Below are positions 13,976-22,983 of a stretch of 25,640 nt of DNA, one piece after another. The notes beneath the pieces are model-generated. The model was not told the origin of the DNA, searched no databases, and worked only from the letters and a program-made list of their open reading frames with translations. Source of the DNA: Chitinophagales bacterium (GTDB lineage: Bacteria; Bacteroidota; Bacteroidia; Chitinophagales; Chitinophagaceae); the NCBI GenBank assembly GCA_015654495.1, contig JAATGW010000335.1, positions 1-25,640 of the forward strand. The letters are read 5' to 3'. Each line of letters opens with the position of its first letter. Positions within the stretch are counted from its first letter, which is position 1. The translations under genes were made by a program, and so were the position numbers.

Positions 13976-16411
13976 TTATTGATTCGCGCGTTGCATTTCA
14001 TCCTCAGCTCCGTTACCGCGCTTCACTGCCTTCAGCGGCTTTCCGAAACGATAGCTAAATGCAAGTGTGATCACGCGCGAATCGCGCCTGATCATAAAAT
14101 ATTCATGTGCATGCTGGAATGTAGTATTGCCAGACATGGTTTGGGTATGCAGGAGATCGCGTATACTTAATTTGAGCGTTCCTTTTTTCTTTAGGACTGT
14201 GCGTGCCACTCCAATATTTAGCTGACCTGTAGGAAGCAACGATTCCTGCAGATCATTACGGGCAGGTCCGGTAAAAAAACCTGAGAGTTCTGCAGTATAA
14301 TTTTCTCCGATAACAAATTGATTATTGGCGCTGATATTAAATTGCCAGATATCCGATTGAAAATCGTTCCACACGTATCCATTCAGATGTTTATAATTGA
14401 GCAGTGCCTGACCGCTGAGGCTCCACCAACTGAATAGCTTCAGACTTGCACTTACCGATAGCCCCGCTATATGAACCTTTCCAACATTACCTTGAGAATA
14501 ATACAGAATTCCGCTGCTATCTGTTAAAAAAAGTTGTGAGAAATAGTCTTTAATGATGCTATAGGACAAGGTTGTTGTGAGTGCATTTTTAAATTGATGA
14601 CTAAGCTCCAGGTTCCAGCTGTATTGTGGTTTGAAATAAGGATTGCCTGTTTCGTAGGTGTATTTGTTTATAATAAAAACAAAAGGGTTGAGTCTTTGAA
14701 ATGCAGGGCGATCTATGCGCCGTCCTGCGGTTATAGTGAAACTATTCATGGAATCTGACTGCCAGGTGAGATTGCCCGATGGAAATAAACCATCGTATTG
14801 ACGGGAAAAAGAGGAATCTTTTCGTAAAGGATTTCCTAACTGATGTGCATCATATCCGGTATTCTCATAACGCAGGCCGGCCTGGAAAGAAAACTTCTTC
14901 CAACGATTGTCGATACTGGCATACAAAGCCTGGATATTTTCGGTGTACAAAAACTGATTGGTCTTTCCAAAATCGGGTTGCCATCCTGATCCATCGTTGT
15001 ATTGATATATCGCTTTGTTATCGGTTTCAATATGAGATATTTTGATTCCAGCCTCTACCTTAGCCCCGCTGTTAAGTTGATGTGAATAGTCTGTTTTTCC
15101 TGTTAATATTTTAAGCGTGCTGGGTATATCTCCGAGTGAGGCATCATTGCGGCCGCCTGAAGTAATATAGGTATTGACGAAAGTCTGGTTGTTTCGAATA
15201 TCGTATGTCAATCCATCCAAATCAACCGAAAGTTCCTGTTTTGCTGAGAAGTTATGCCGGAAGCTTAAGGTAAGACCTCCATTTTTCAATTTGTAGTCTG
15301 AGGTGCTGGTTGTGGTGAGACTGGAATCGATTCTGTCTCCCTCGCCCAGCCAGGAAGCCAGTGCTTTATTTTCGCTTTTACGTGCGGTCCATGTGCCCAT
15401 CATAATTAAGCTCAGTGTGGTTTTGGTGCTGGCAAAAAAATCAACTCCCGTACGAACTGTGTTATTTAAAAGATGTCCGCCGAAATAAGTGGGTTGATCC
15501 AGTTTGGCAATAGGTTTTCCTGCATCATTGTAATAGGTTCGAAGTGCATAAAGGTCATTATAGTATTCGTTGTAGTTGACACTATAATTCAGCCAGGTGT
15601 TGAACTTCCGATCCCGGTAGTTGAATGAAAAGCTGTTGTTTGTTTTTGGATAACGACCCTGGCCATAACTTATATTAAAGTTGCCATTGAATCCCCGTTG
15701 CCTGTTTCGTTTTGTTTTGATATTGATAACACCAGCATTGCCGCTTGCATCATACCTGGCAGGAGGGTTAGTAATCAGCTCCACCTGATCTACCTGAGAA
15801 GAGCTCATGCTGCTGAGTAAATTGGCCAGATCAGTACCTGAAAGATATGTTGGTTTTCCATCTACCATTATCAATACATTCGATTTTGCCTTTAAGCTGA
15901 TCGTTCCATTCTGATCAATAGTTACACCCGGCATTTTTTCGAGAAGTTCCATCAGGCTTGTTCCCGCATTGCTGGGGGATGCATCAGGGTTCACAATAAC
16001 TTTCCCTTTTTCAAATTGAACAAAGGGTTTCGTGGCGCGCACCACTATTTCCTGTAGATTATCAGTTTGTGGATGTAAGCGGATTTTGAATTGAGAAGAT
16101 GAATCACCGCCAACTGTAAATACCGGTGTTGTGTCCGTGATATGACCAATAAAGCTGACTTCACAATAGTATTGGCCGGCAAGCAATCTTGTTAGAAATG
16201 CGATCCCCCTGGTATCGGTCAATTCTGTTTTTACGATCGCATGATCATTTGCCTGGTATAAGGTTACCACTGCAGATTGAAGTGGTTGTTCCTGATTATT
16301 CATTACGGTTATCGAGATCGAGAATGTATCCGGTAAGGATCCCGCCAGGCTGAATTCCGAAAAGAAAGTCAGTATAGAAAATATTAGTATTATCCTCGTC
16401 AAAAAAAGCAT
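13976..16411 (-). CDS. TonB-dependent-receptor-like outer-membrane beta-barrel protein (OMP_b-brl_3 type)
   Basis: An 811-aa protein. Residues 1-23 are a signal peptide ending LAG. About 32-112 is a carboxypeptidase-regulatory-like beta-sandwich. About 117-235 is a plug domain (LQEIVVRATKP; ELLEKMPGVTIDQNGTI; VLIMVDGKPTYLSG; ARYDASGNAGVINIKTK). About 240-811 is a barrel of the outer-membrane beta-barrel family (PF14905-like). The protein probably imports or binds a large substrate at the outer membrane, with no substrate clue. No SusD-like partner is adjacent, so it is not a classic SusCD pair. The end after SYRFGKP is a charged tail of about 20 residues in place of a terminal aromatic, which is common in this subgroup. 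It is complete, and the 5' gap is 178 bp from the next minus-strand gene. Confidence 0.88.
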   Translation of the reverse strand: MLFLTRIILIFSILTFFSEFSLAGSLPDTFSISITVMNNQEQPLQSAVVTLYQANDHAIVKTELTDTRGIAFLTRLLAGQYYCEVSFIGHITDTTPVFTVGGDSSSQFKIRLHPQTDNLQEIVVRATKPFVQFEKGKVIVNPDASPSNAGTSLMELLEKMPGVTIDQNGTISLKAKSNVLIMVDGKPTYLSGTDLANLLSSMSSSQVDQVELITNPPARYDASGNAGVINIKTKRNRQRGFNGNFNISYGQGRYPKTNNSFSFNYRDRKFNTWLNYSVNYNEYYNDLYALRTYYNDAGKPIAKLDQPTYFGGHLLNNTVRTGVDFFASTKTTLSLIMMGTWTARKSENKALASWLGEGDRIDSSLTTTSTSDYKLKNGGLTLSFRHNFSAKQELSVDLDGLTYDIRNNQTFVNTYITSGGRNDASLGDIPSTLKILTGKTDYSHQLNSGAKVEAGIKISHIETDNKAIYQYNDGSGWQPDFGKTNQFLYTENIQALYASIDNRWKKFSFQAGLRYENTGYDAHQLGNPLRKDSSFSRQYDGLFPSGNLTWQSDSMNSFTITAGRRIDRPAFQRLNPFVFIINKYTYETGNPYFKPQYSWNLELSHQFKNALTTTLSYSIIKDYFSQLFLTDSSGILYYSQGNVGKVHIAGLSVSASLKLFSWWSLSGQALLNYKHLNGYVWNDFQSDIWQFNISANNQFVIGENYTAELSGFFTGPARNDLQESLLPTGQLNIGVARTVLKKKGTLKLSIRDLLHTQTMSGNTTFQHAHEYFMIRRDSRVITLAFSYRFGKPLKAVKRGNGAEDEMQRANQ

Positions 16412-16454
16412 GGCGCAAATTAATACCGGCGCTCAAATTCAGGCATTGAAATTG

Positions 16455-16473
16455 GCTTAGCGGTAATGGAAAG
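16455..16473 (+). repeat. 19-bp intergenic repeat, copy 1
   Basis: GCTTAGCGGTAATGGAAAG here recurs at 18596-18614 with one mismatch (T to C). The two copies have the same orientation and sit in the gaps on both sides of the serine hydrolase gene. Confidence 0.45.
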
Positions 16474-16589
16474 GGATGAAGGCATGAACGGACCTCATCC
16501 GGTAACTATCAAATTTACAGACAAAAGAAAATCGCTATCATATCAATACCCTGACCGGTCTTGCCGAAGGTTTCCTCTCTGAAATTTAT

Positions 16590-18374
16590 CTATAATTTCA
16601 GCGCAGCGGCCATTCTGTCCATCAGGCTTTTATCAAATCCATTTTTTCTGAAATATTCAAAATCCTGGATGATCATATTTTTCAATGCTGCGGAATTATC
16701 AGTCTTCTGCGCCAGGTATTCCTTATACAATTCAAGTGATTTGTCAAACTGATTCTGGAACAGATAAACATGTGCGAGATTTCCTTTTATTGAAAGATCA
16801 TCGGGTTGAGTCGCCATTGCGCGTTGCAAATAAGCGCTGGCTTCCTCATATCTTTTCTCCTGAAGCAGGCGCCACCCGAAAGAATTCAGTTGTCCGTTTT
16901 CGGCTTTCAAAGTATCTGCATCTGCGGAAGTAATTCTGCGTGCAGGTGGATATTCTTTTTCATTTACTTTTCTTTTATACCCGGTAACATTTCCGGCGGC
17001 ATCAGTTGTAAATGTTTTTTCGGCCTGAAATTCTACATTTATAAAACTACTATCAGAGGTAAAAAACATTTTTGCATCTGTACCTTCAGCCCAGTAATAC
17101 AAACCATCTGGTTTCATCGTGACATCAGCAATTGCTCCGTCGTAGATATAGGTTCCGATATATTTTTTTGCGAGTTCATCCGGAATTTTTTTGGTGTATA
17201 CCGTTTTCGGCTTCTGGAACCCCGGCCAGTTATATACCGTTGTCACGCTGTTCAGCAATTCACCAATGATATTGCCATTATCAGAGTTTACAAATATTGC
17301 GACACCATTACCTCCTTCCATACTGGCCATAAATAATCCCCTGAAGCCTTCATTACCGGCGCTGTGTGAAAAATACCGAATTCCATTCCTGTTGTCTATA
17401 AAAACACCGAGCGCGGCTGATTGATCTACATAGGGTGTGACGTATAATTTTACCATTTTTTCGTTCAGCACTTTCGCTGATTTTCCCTGTAAAGCATTTT
17501 GTATTTCGATAAAATAATTGCTCAGATCTGATGGTGTCATCCATAAACCTGCGGCGGCCTGTTCAGGATATACATGAAATTTATGTTCGATCTCAGCCCC
17601 GTTCTGATCATAGCCTGTCGCCAGATTTTTCTGGTCTTTATGTGGCGGTTGTGAATAGAAACTATTCACCATGCCAATGGGTTTCAACACAGTTTTATAC
17701 ATGAACTGATCGTATGGCTGCCCGCTAACATCCTGCACAATGAGCTGACTGATGGTAGTTCCGCCCCCGGAATATTGAAATCGCAATCCGGGTTCAAAAA
17801 CAGATCGGACTGCAGCAGTATTTGCCGGTGGCCGGCCATCCAGAACTTCAGGTAATGTGGGAATCTTTGCAAGTCTGTCATACCCGGGGAATCCATGTAC
17901 AGATAAGCCAGCAGTATGGCTCAGCAGATTCGCCAGGGTGATTTTTTTCCCTTTCGCAACACTGTCATACGGAAACTTCCATGATTTGAGATATTCATTA
18001 ATGTCAGCGTCAAGACTAAGCTTATTATCCTGAACCAGCTTTAAAACACCAACTGCATTTAAGGATTTGCTGATAGAACCCGGCTCAAATAAAGTAGCGG
18101 GTGTCACAGGTCGTTTTTCACTTTCATCTGCCCAGCCATAACCTTTGGCCCAGATAATCTTATAATTTTTCACAACTGCGATACTCACGCCTTTCACTTT
18201 ATGATGCGCCATCCTGCTTAGAATATCATATGGCTTGCCATCAATTAAAATCCGGCCCGAAAGATTATTTTCAACGCTATCTATCTGCGATTGGATTTCT
18301 TTTGAATATGTATTCTGTGCAACCAGATTAATGCAACAAGTGCTGAGAGCGATTATTATTAAAATTTGTTTCAT
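16590..18374 (-). CDS. Serine hydrolase (beta-lactamase/class C-like) with C-terminal TPR
   Basis: A 594-aa exported protein from ATG 18374; an upstream ATG at 18401 would add nine residues before the signal peptide. The numbering below is from 18401. Signal peptide about 10-29. The beta-lactamase domain (about 55-390) has the nucleophile motif S109-I-S-K112, Y210-S-G (replacing the usual Y-x-N) and H346-S-A-G near the K/H-x-G position. A DUF3471-like beta domain (about 405-485) and a tetratricopeptide segment (about 505-566) follow. Such proteins hydrolyse peptides, esters or D-amino-acid bonds in the periplasm; beta-lactam resistance is not implied. It is flanked by two copies of a 19-bp intergenic repeat and is probably monocistronic. 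Confidence 0.9.
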   Translation of the reverse strand: MKQILIIIALSTCCINLVAQNTYSKEIQSQIDSVENNLSGRILIDGKPYDILSRMAHHKVKGVSIAVVKNYKIIWAKGYGWADESEKRPVTPATLFEPGSISKSLNAVGVLKLVQDNKLSLDADINEYLKSWKFPYDSVAKGKKITLANLLSHTAGLSVHGFPGYDRLAKIPTLPEVLDGRPPANTAAVRSVFEPGLRFQYSGGGTTISQLIVQDVSGQPYDQFMYKTVLKPIGMVNSFYSQPPHKDQKNLATGYDQNGAEIEHKFHVYPEQAAAGLWMTPSDLSNYFIEIQNALQGKSAKVLNEKMVKLYVTPYVDQSAALGVFIDNRNGIRYFSHSAGNEGFRGLFMASMEGGNGVAIFVNSDNGNIIGELLNSVTTVYNWPGFQKPKTVYTKKIPDELAKKYIGTYIYDGAIADVTMKPDGLYYWAEGTDAKMFFTSDSSFINVEFQAEKTFTTDAAGNVTGYKRKVNEKEYPPARRITSADADTLKAENGQLNSFGWRLLQEKRYEEASAYLQRAMATQPDDLSIKGNLAHVYLFQNQFDKSLELYKEYLAQKTDNSAALKNMIIQDFEYFRKNGFDKSLMDRMAAALKL

Positions 18375-18401
18375 TGATAGCGTTGGTATGTTTAAAATCA
18401 A

Positions 18402-18734
18402 ATAAGGTGTGTAATGTAAATCGTATTTTGATTAAAAGTTTCACCGGTTATCATTAAGACCGATTTTACTTCTGCAGTCATGGAAAATGTTTCAGATGTG
18501 GAGACAGATTTTTTTATTGCGACCACGCGGAAACAAATTTCACTATAAGTCCGTACCAGATTAATTCAGGTATTTGCCTGTAAAATGATGACATAGCTTA
18601 GCGGCAATGGAAAGTGAGGGTGGTATACAAAGTGTCTCTGTTGTGTATTTTCTACTTTGTTCCGGCATCATCCATTGGACACTTCTCATGGTAATAAGTC
18701 GCTACCTTAGTTACTTATCTTAAAAATAACAATT
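18402..18734. other. Divergent intergenic region between hydrolase and GAPDH
   Basis: A 333-bp gap that must hold promoters for both genes. It contains copy 2 of the 19-bp repeat at 18596-18614. A weak TACCTTAG box lies at 18703-18710 (7 of 8 to TAnnTTTG), 24 nt before the GAPDH ATG. No gene, terminator or palindrome of note is visible. Confidence 0.5.
18596..18614 (+). repeat. 19-bp intergenic repeat, copy 2
   Basis: GCTTAGCGGCAATGGAAAG matches 18 of 19 bases of the copy at 16455-16473. It lies 121 bp upstream of the GAPDH start codon. Confidence 0.45.
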
Positions 18735-19736
18735 ATGGCAAATATGGCTTTATATGGATTTGGCCGCATTGGCCGTCAGTTCCTGCGCGTCGCACTCGAA
18801 AATAATCTTTTCGTACCTGTATCGGTATCAGATATTCATGATGTAAAAATTCTTGCTTCGCTATTCAGTGTCGATACAAATTATGGCCGGTTCGGGGAGA
18901 AAGTTTCTACTGACGGCGACAATCTTGTTATCGGTAAAAACAAAATCCGTTATATCAACTCAAAATCAGAAGTTCCCGACTGGAAATCACTCGGAGTTGA
19001 TATCGTAGTTGATTGTACCGGCCGCGCTACAACACGGGCAGGGGCCCAGGCCCATATCGATCGTGGCGCGAGCTACGTGCTCATCAGTGCCGCAAGTAAA
19101 TCGCTGAGTGATTGCGATGCCGTATTACTCAAAGGTATCAATCTCGAAACATTTGATCCATCAAAACATAAGATCATAAGTATGGGAAGCTGCACTACCA
19201 ATGCTCTTGCTGCTGCGGTTAAAGTGATCCTTGATAATTTCGGTATAAAGTATGGTTTGTTTTCTACTGTGCATTCGTATACAAATACTCAATCACTAAC
19301 CGATCAGCCGATGAAGGATCGTCGCGATTCCTGGGCAGCTGCAGAAAACATAATTCCTTCAGCATCCGGAGCAGCACGCGCACTGCAATTCATATGGAAG
19401 GACCTGCAGATTACAGGTAAAGCTTATCGTGTTCCGACGAGAACCGGAAGCATAGCTGAACTCAATCTCGTTACTGAAAAGGAATGTACAGTAGAACAGG
19501 TGAATAATGCTTTCCGCAAAGCCGCTACTGAAGGATCACTTAAAGGTGTTATGGATACACTTGAAGAAGAATGGACTTCTGCACGGATTGTTGGAGATCC
19601 GCATTCTTCGATCATTGATTTGCCTTTGACGGTGAAACAGGGTGAACTCATATCGATTGCTGCCTGGTATGATAATGAATGGGGATTTACCTGCAGACTT
19701 GCCGAAGTGGCACAGTTTATTTCGCAAAGAATCTGA
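18735..19736 (+). CDS. gap: Type I glyceraldehyde-3-phosphate dehydrogenase, divergent
   Basis: A 333-aa protein of normal length. The NAD-binding motif is G8-F-G-R-I-G-R14, with D33 at the cofactor-selecting position. The catalytic Cys is C153 in GSCTTNA, with catalytic H180 (STVHSYT). The C-terminal AAWYDNEWGF is canonical. It would oxidise and phosphorylate glyceraldehyde 3-phosphate in glycolysis or gluconeogenesis. It departs from housekeeping GapA: MGSCTTN replaces SNASCTTN, and VPTRTGSIAELNLV replaces VPTPNVSVVDL. This resembles GapB-like or other secondary isozymes, so it may not be the main glycolytic enzyme. An alternative start is M4 (18744). No glycolytic genes adjoin it; the next gene is convergent with a 51-bp gap. 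Confidence 0.9.
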   Translation: MANMALYGFGRIGRQFLRVALENNLFVPVSVSDIHDVKILASLFSVDTNYGRFGEKVSTDGDNLVIGKNKIRYINSKSEVPDWKSLGVDIVVDCTGRATTRAGAQAHIDRGASYVLISAASKSLSDCDAVLLKGINLETFDPSKHKIISMGSCTTNALAAAVKVILDNFGIKYGLFSTVHSYTNTQSLTDQPMKDRRDSWAAAENIIPSASGAARALQFIWKDLQITGKAYRVPTRTGSIAELNLVTEKECTVEQVNNAFRKAATEGSLKGVMDTLEEEWTSARIVGDPHSSIIDLPLTVKQGELISIAAWYDNEWGFTCRLAEVAQFISQRI

Positions 19737-19787
19737 TAATATTGCCAGCGTTTGTCTTTCAGGAGATAGTTTACTAAATGCTTCTGA

Positions 19788-20522
19788 TCAGTCAGGAAAT
19801 TGAACTCCGCAGATCTTCTCACATAAATGGAGAAATTTATCCTGCAGAATTATATCATCAGCCAGGTGTAAATAGCGACTTTCCTGCTGGTGAAAAAAAT
19901 AGTGGCCACTGACCCTTGCTTTATCATCATTGCTGACAGCAAGCCATACCTGCGTTTGTATCCCTTTCTCCAGGTTGTCAGGCGCATTTCTGCCGCCCAT
20001 CTTTGTCGGTACCCAACCAGGGTTAACTGTGTTGGCGAATACATCGGGCCACTTGCGGGCCACGGCTTTTGCTAAAATTAAGACATGCAGTTTGGAGTCA
20101 GAATAAGTCACATTACTCTTATTTTCAGATAAATTTTTCAGAGTTGTATCACCATGTAAATGCATACCGGAGCTTAAGTAAATGAGGCGTTTTGGCTTCT
20201 GAATCATACAGGTGAGAATATAGGGAGCCAATGTATTTACTGCCAGAATAACTTTTGCTGCTGATTGGTAAACGCCAGCATTATGAATAATCGCATCAAA
20301 ACGGCCCGTTGCATTAACTTCTTCGGCTAAATGTTTGGTCTCTTCAATATCAGATAAATCACCGATCAGCACTTTTTCAGCAGACGGCAGTTTGCGCATT
20401 GCCTCAAGCCCTCTCGCTGTATTGCGTGCATGTAGTACTACCTGATGACCCTGGCCGATCAACAGATTTGCACCCAGTTGTCCAAGGCCATCTGCTGAGC
20501 CGGTGATGAAAATTCTTGCCAA
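19788..20522 (-). CDS. Short-chain dehydrogenase/reductase (SDR)
   Basis: A 244-aa classical SDR. The cofactor motif is T7-G8-S-A-D-G12-L-G14, H31-A-R33 after beta-2 suggests NADPH, and the NAG motif is at 81-83. The catalytic residues are S117 or S118 (YLSSGMH) and Y140-x3-K144 (YSDSKLHV), with the PGWVPTKMG motif at 168-176. It is complete and cytoplasmic. The substrate is unknown; the loop after Y140 gives no clue. It is convergent with the GAPDH gene, and a 252-bp gap containing a spaced 8-bp inverted repeat precedes its start. Confidence 0.92.
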   Translation of the reverse strand: MARIFITGSADGLGQLGANLLIGQGHQVVLHARNTARGLEAMRKLPSAEKVLIGDLSDIEETKHLAEEVNATGRFDAIIHNAGVYQSAAKVILAVNTLAPYILTCMIQKPKRLIYLSSGMHLHGDTTLKNLSENKSNVTYSDSKLHVLILAKAVARKWPDVFANTVNPGWVPTKMGGRNAPDNLEKGIQTQVWLAVSNDDKARVSGHYFFHQQESRYLHLADDIILQDKFLHLCEKICGVQFPD

Positions 20523-20585
20523 TTAGTTTTGATTTACAGCTTGTAAAAGCGAAATAGAAATCGATTTTAAAAACAATTTAGCCTT

Positions 20586-20637
20586 CCTGGAGCTAACCTT
20601 CTATATAATTTTAATGCGGTAAGATTCATGCTCCAGG
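20586..20637. repeat. Spaced 8-bp inverted repeat upstream of SDR gene
   Basis: CCTGGAGC (20586-20593) and GCTCCAGG (20630-20637) are perfect complements separated by 36 bp. AGCCTT before the left arm is partly mirrored by AAGG after the right arm beyond a short bulge. It lies 64 bp upstream of the SDR start, in the gap to the kelch-TPR gene end. It could be a regulatory site or the scar of a small mobile repeat. Confidence 0.35.
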
Positions 20638-20774
20638 CCTTAAAGAAGGAACTTTAAGTCGGATGTTGACTGTTACTGTAGAACTTAACATTCAACCTTA
20701 AGCCCATTTCCAGAATTGCTTGAATTCAATCTGCAGGTACTGTATTTTATACACAGAAGAATGGTTTCAATTTA

Positions 20775-22289
20775 TTACTTCAACCTACTGACTAACTCCT
20801 TCCAACGCATGTCTGACTTCAAAGTTTGCAAGTCCGGATCATTTTCAAATTGCTGTTTTGAATTAAAACCAAGTGCGATTGCTTTTTGTAATGATTCAAA
20901 TGCTTTGTCTTTATCACTTAATAAAGCAAAACAACAGGCCAGGTTATAATAATCGCCACCGTCAGGTAGCAGCTGAATGATCTTCTGAAAACAAATCGCG
21001 GACTCCTGATATCTTTTAACTGAATAAAAGTAATTGGCAAGTCTTGAGAAAGAATCTCTTGACATAGAGCTTGTGTTTACAGCTTCAATAACTTTATTTG
21101 TCGCCTCATCATCTTTTTTCTGTTCGTATAAGATAGCGCAGAGGTTTATCAGAATATTATGATCTGAAGGCGCGATAACCCGGGCTTTTTCCAATTGACT
21201 TAAAGCTTCATCATATTTTTTTTGTTTACCGAGAAGAGTTCCATACATCAGAAGGGACTCAACATCACCGGGATGATTGGAAAGCCATTGTTTAAGTTCA
21301 AAGGCAGTTCTTTCTTCCGTCATTGCATATCCACTGTTCAGCAGCTTCCATTTACCATCCTGCCATTTCCAGATCTCATTGGACAGGCCCCATTCAACAA
21401 CTCCTCCGTATACATAAATACCATTATTACCAAATTCCATTACTGCTGCAGCTCTTGTCGAAGGTCCCCGATTACTGATAATCTTTGTCCAGGAAGTTCC
21501 GTCCCATTTCCAGAAATCATTGAGGAATGGATTTGCATCATTGCGGCCCGCAAACAAAAACGTTGTTTTTTCTTTCGGATGATATGCAAGTGCATAACGG
21601 TTTCTGTCTTCCGGAAACTTCTCTTTGCAAATAATTTTATTCCATTTTTCATCCTTCCATTCCCACAATATAGAATAGCCGTTTTCCCATGCGGGTATTA
21701 TCAATGCGTTCCTGTTAATGTCAAACGCGATTTCAAACTGTGATGAAATCTGTGGGCCTTCTGCCGAAAGCTTTTTCCATGCATTATTCTTAAACTCCCA
21801 AAGTTCAAATTGTAAAGGGTCGGAGTTATTTCTTAACTCTTTTATGTTATAGGTATCTCCATATGCTAAAACTCTTTTATTATTTGGATCATAAACAGCT
21901 TCTGCTGTTTTAACGGGACAATTTGTGTTGATCTGTTTCCATAATTCACCATTCCATTTCCAGACATCCGACGCAACTTTTCTGTCAGACTGATTTACTC
22001 CGCTAATCAGAAATGTAGCCCGCTCATTCGGATCATATACAAGTGCATGGCCATAACGGTTTTTAGGCCCCGGCACCTCCGCATTTGTCCATGTTTTTCC
22101 GTTCCATTCGCTCATCTGGTCAGGGAAAATTGTACCACTGCCGATTTTTATTTCACCACCTCCTGATACAAGAAGTATGTTTCTTTCTGAGTCGAATGCT
22201 ATTTCTTCGAGATGTCTTGGTCCAGGTGGATTTTGAGAAGTCTGAATTGTTGTAAGCAACAGCAGGACGAGCGTATTTATTCTGATCAT
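20775..22289 (-). CDS. Secreted kelch-type beta-propeller protein with C-terminal TPRs
   Basis: A 504-aa protein. Residues 1-19 are a signal peptide (MIRINTLVLLLLTTIQTSQ). About 25-318 holds six kelch/galactose-oxidase-like blades, each closing with a W-x-W-(N/D/K)-x-x-W type motif: SEWNGKTW, DVWKWNGELW, ELWEFKNNAW, ILWEWKDEKW, DFWKWDGTSW and EIWKWQDGKW. About 345-475 contains four TPR-like repeats, ending FENDPDLQTLKSDMRWKELV, a common TPR tail. No catalytic residues are apparent, so a periplasmic or surface binding role is likely. The fusion of a propeller with TPRs echoes the hydrolase-TPR protein at 16590-18374. The decayed sensor gene lies 89 bp upstream of its start. Confidence 0.85.
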   Translation of the reverse strand: MIRINTLVLLLLTTIQTSQNPPGPRHLEEIAFDSERNILLVSGGGEIKIGSGTIFPDQMSEWNGKTWTNAEVPGPKNRYGHALVYDPNERATFLISGVNQSDRKVASDVWKWNGELWKQINTNCPVKTAEAVYDPNNKRVLAYGDTYNIKELRNNSDPLQFELWEFKNNAWKKLSAEGPQISSQFEIAFDINRNALIIPAWENGYSILWEWKDEKWNKIICKEKFPEDRNRYALAYHPKEKTTFLFAGRNDANPFLNDFWKWDGTSWTKIISNRGPSTRAAAVMEFGNNGIYVYGGVVEWGLSNEIWKWQDGKWKLLNSGYAMTEERTAFELKQWLSNHPGDVESLLMYGTLLGKQKKYDEALSQLEKARVIAPSDHNILINLCAILYEQKKDDEATNKVIEAVNTSSMSRDSFSRLANYFYSVKRYQESAICFQKIIQLLPDGGDYYNLACCFALLSDKDKAFESLQKAIALGFNSKQQFENDPDLQTLKSDMRWKELVSRLK

Positions 22290-22378
22290 GAGTTGAAGTT
22301 TAAAATCAGTGTAACTTGTTTCTCATGTACTACAAGGCAGAATAAATTTATCTTTTTTCTGATACGGATAAGAACCGA

Positions 22379-22983
22379 TCATATAAATGCTGCTATAAAG
22401 TCCGAAATAGTTCCTGTATTTATTTGCACCACTTGCGTGTATTCGTTGTGTCGACAGAATTGAAAACATACTCTCCGGTAAACATCAATTACTCTCAGTG
22501 AGTCGGGCAAAGCAAAGGGATTATTTTTCTGGCTGAAACTTCCCGTGCTTTCGTTATAATACTGGCAACCATGCCCCTTAATGAGGAGGAAAACTTTTCC
22601 TGAAGCGTCTTTACTCAGCTGAAGCCCGGAAGGATCGTTCCCTGCAACTGTATTTTCAAATCCGATTGGGGTGATCAAAAAACTTTGTGGATTGAAGATT
22701 GCGATTTATTTGCCGGAACGAATCAAGACCCTGTGTGCAGAATCAGAAATGATCTGGTCCACACGTTCATGTAATATTGCCCGGAAAAAATTTCCATCAT
22801 AACGTTGTAATCCGCTTTCGGAGCCTAACCATAAATACCCCGTTGTGTCCTGCCAGATACTTAGAATGTTATTGGTAAGCAGACCGTCTTTTACAGAAAG
22901 CCTGTTGAAAATATAATCCTGTGAGCGGCTGGCCTGTATTGTAAGAAGCGATATAATAATTGAAAAATTAGCCTCCGGACCAT
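22379..22983 (-). pseudogene. Decayed two-component regulator-propeller sensor (N-terminal remnant)
   Basis: Read from ATG 22983, the start MVRRLIF continues as a good signal peptide (SIIISLLTIQAS) only if one T is restored to the T5 run. The frame then reads SQDYIFNRLSVKDGLLTNNI and LSIWQDTTGYLWLGSESGLQ, the classic first repeats of regulator-propeller (Reg_prop) sensor proteins. A TAA at 22706-22708 interrupts it after RSGK. The frame goes on (IAIFNPQSFLITPIGFEN...) to a stop at 22379. Past residue about 160 the match fades and no kinase part remains. This is at least two inactivating changes plus a large C-terminal loss. Intact relatives are hybrid sensors about 1000 or more residues long. 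Confidence 0.75.

Noticed and set aside
21222..21743. 173-aa plus-strand frame
   Set aside because: It is antisense to the kelch-TPR gene, with no recognisable domain.
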